Shown here in pieces: positions 20,287-21,240 of a stretch of 21,240 nt of DNA. A model generated the notes under the pieces. The model had not been told where the DNA came from, did not search any database, and saw nothing but the letters and a program-made list of their open reading frames with translations. Source of the DNA: JBOFSR01 sp051651645 (lineage in GTDB: Bacteria; Spirochaetota; Spirochaetia; Treponematales; Treponemataceae); NCBI GenBank assembly GCA_051651645.1, contig JBOFSR010000154.1, positions 1 through 21,240 on the forward strand. Reading direction: 5' to 3'. Numbering within the stretch: position 1 is the stretch's first letter; every line of letters begins with the position of its first letter. Both the position numbers and the translations under genes were made by a program.

Positions 20287-21240
20287 TTATTTTTTAAAAT
20301 CCTTTACTTTTTTTATCAAATTTTGGATCAAAGAATACAAACTTGAATCAAGTTTTGAGGCATCTTCTATTTTTGAACAAGAGTGAATAACCGTTGTATG
20401 ATCACGGCCTCCAAAATCACTTCCAATTTCAGTAGTTGAATATTCAGTTATTTCTCTTGTTATATACATTGCAAGTTGACGAGGAAAAACAATATTTTTT
20501 TTTCGGCCTTTTCCTTTTAAATCATTGTATGAAATATTATAATGATTAGAAACTACTTTTTGGATATCTTCTATTGTAATATTTCCTTGCTTTGGTGAGC
20601 CAAACGCATCGCGTAATTGGTGCTGAGCAATTTCAAGAGTAATATCTTTATGAATTAAATCTGCATAGGCAACAAGTTTTGTCAAGCAAGCTTCTAAATC
20701 ACGTACATTTGTTTCAATTTTTTGTGCAATTAAATCAATTACTTCATCAGGAATTGCGATATTGTGCAATTTTGTTTTACTTTTTAATATGGCTTTTCTC
20801 GTTTCAAAATTTGGTGGCTGTAAATCAACATTTAATCCTCGCTCAAAGCGAGAACGTAATCTATCAGACATATCTTTTAATTCGGAGACAGGACGATCGC
20901 AGGTAAAAACCAATTGTTTATAACTATCATACAGTGCATTAAAAGTATGAAAAAGTTCTTCTTGTGTTTCAGGTTTTTTTTGTAAAAAATGGATATCATC
21001 AATTAATAAAAAATCTGCATTGCGATATTTATTCTTGAATTTTGTTGTTGTTTGAGTCCTCACCGATTCAATAAATTCATTGGTAAATGTTTCTGCAGTT
21101 ACATAAATGATCTTTTTTTTATCTTCGTTATAAGCAAGATTACCAATAGATTGCATTAAATGTGTTTTTCCAAGCCCAACGCCACCGTAAATTAATAAAG
21201 GATTATAAGCTTTTCCAGGATTTTTTGAAACGGCAATTGA
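20287..21240 (-). CDS. dnaA: Chromosomal replication initiator DnaA (partial, 3' part)
   Basis: DnaA is the AAA+ initiator that binds DnaA boxes and melts oriC. The frame is open to the window edge, so domains I-II and the start are missing. The visible part has Walker A GGVGLGKTH, Walker B FLLIDDIHF, sensor and box VII residues (SDRLRSRFERGL), and lid domain DLEACLTKL. Domain IV has the DNA-recognition signature GGRDHTTVIH (family RDHSTV). The methionine at 21154-21156 is internal. It is transcribed in the same direction as dnaN, with the putative oriC between them. The stop is TAA at 20287-20289. Confidence 0.97.
   Translation of the reverse strand, partial: SIAVSKNPGKAYNPLLIYGGVGLGKTHLMQSIGNLAYNEDKKKIIYVTAETFTNEFIESVRTQTTTKFKNKYRNADFLLIDDIHFLQKKPETQEELFHTFNALYDSYKQLVFTCDRPVSELKDMSDRLRSRFERGLNVDLQPPNFETRKAILKSKTKLHNIAIPDEVIDLIAQKIETNVRDLEACLTKLVAYADLIHKDITLEIAQHQLRDAFGSPKQGNITIEDIQKVVSNHYNISYNDLKGKGRKKNIVFPRQLAMYITREITEYSTTEIGSDFGGRDHTTVIHSCSKIEDASKLDSSLYSLIQNLIKKVKDFKK

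Noticed and set aside
1..21240. CRISPR array or prophage
   Set aside because: No regularly spaced direct repeats and no phage structural, integrase or cas genes are visible.

Overview
The window is AT-rich and looks like the chromosome-origin region of a diderm, low-GC bacterium, most probably a spirochaete of the Treponema type. I base this on the order dnaA-dnaN-recF-dciA, an OmpA-type outer-membrane barrel, the style of the DnaA C-terminus, a small zinc-ribbon protein that I recall from treponemes, and a water-forming NADH oxidase as expected in an anaerobe. The species cannot be named from the sequence.

Layout from left to right. 1-5064 is an accessory island of decaying restriction-modification (R-M) genes on the minus strand. 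It holds the C-terminal half of an NgoFVII-like nuclease, a DUF3883-type fragment cut by a shrunken IS1595-family element, a cytosine-5 methyltransferase fused in frame to a truncated HpaII-type nuclease, and a second cytosine-5 methyltransferase followed by a nuclease pseudogene with four lesions. Both methyltransferases look intact and all the nucleases look dead. 5065-5782 holds a terminator, a 56-residue zinc-ribbon gene and tRNA-Leu(UAA). 5783-7841 is the xseB-mutL repair operon. 7846-13476 (minus) carries a secreted protein of unknown role, smpB, a membrane-anchored TPR protein, ftsH, pgsA and a YugP-type zinc peptidase. 13742-16323 (plus) carries a MraY-like lipid-linked sugar transferase, a perfect parS site and nox. 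16392-21240 (minus) is an OmpA-like barrel, dciA, recF, dnaN, the putative oriC and the 3' part of dnaA.

The right half is a replication and partition centre. dnaA, dnaN (sliding clamp), recF (gap repair) and dciA (helicase loading) are transcribed away from the origin, which lies between dnaA and dnaN. That interval has DnaA boxes and a DnaA-trio array next to a G-cluster. A consensus ParB site lies about 5.3 kb away. The middle section is housekeeping: mismatch repair, trans-translation, membrane proteolysis, phospholipid synthesis and peptidoglycan precursor synthesis.

No clearly new defence or mobile system was found. The observations most worth checking are the homopolymer-dependent M-R fusion, the DnaA-trio origin, the parS site, the tetranucleotide repeat in the signal peptide of the surface barrel, and several genes whose -10 boxes sit 6-8 bases from the start codon, which suggests leaderless mRNAs.
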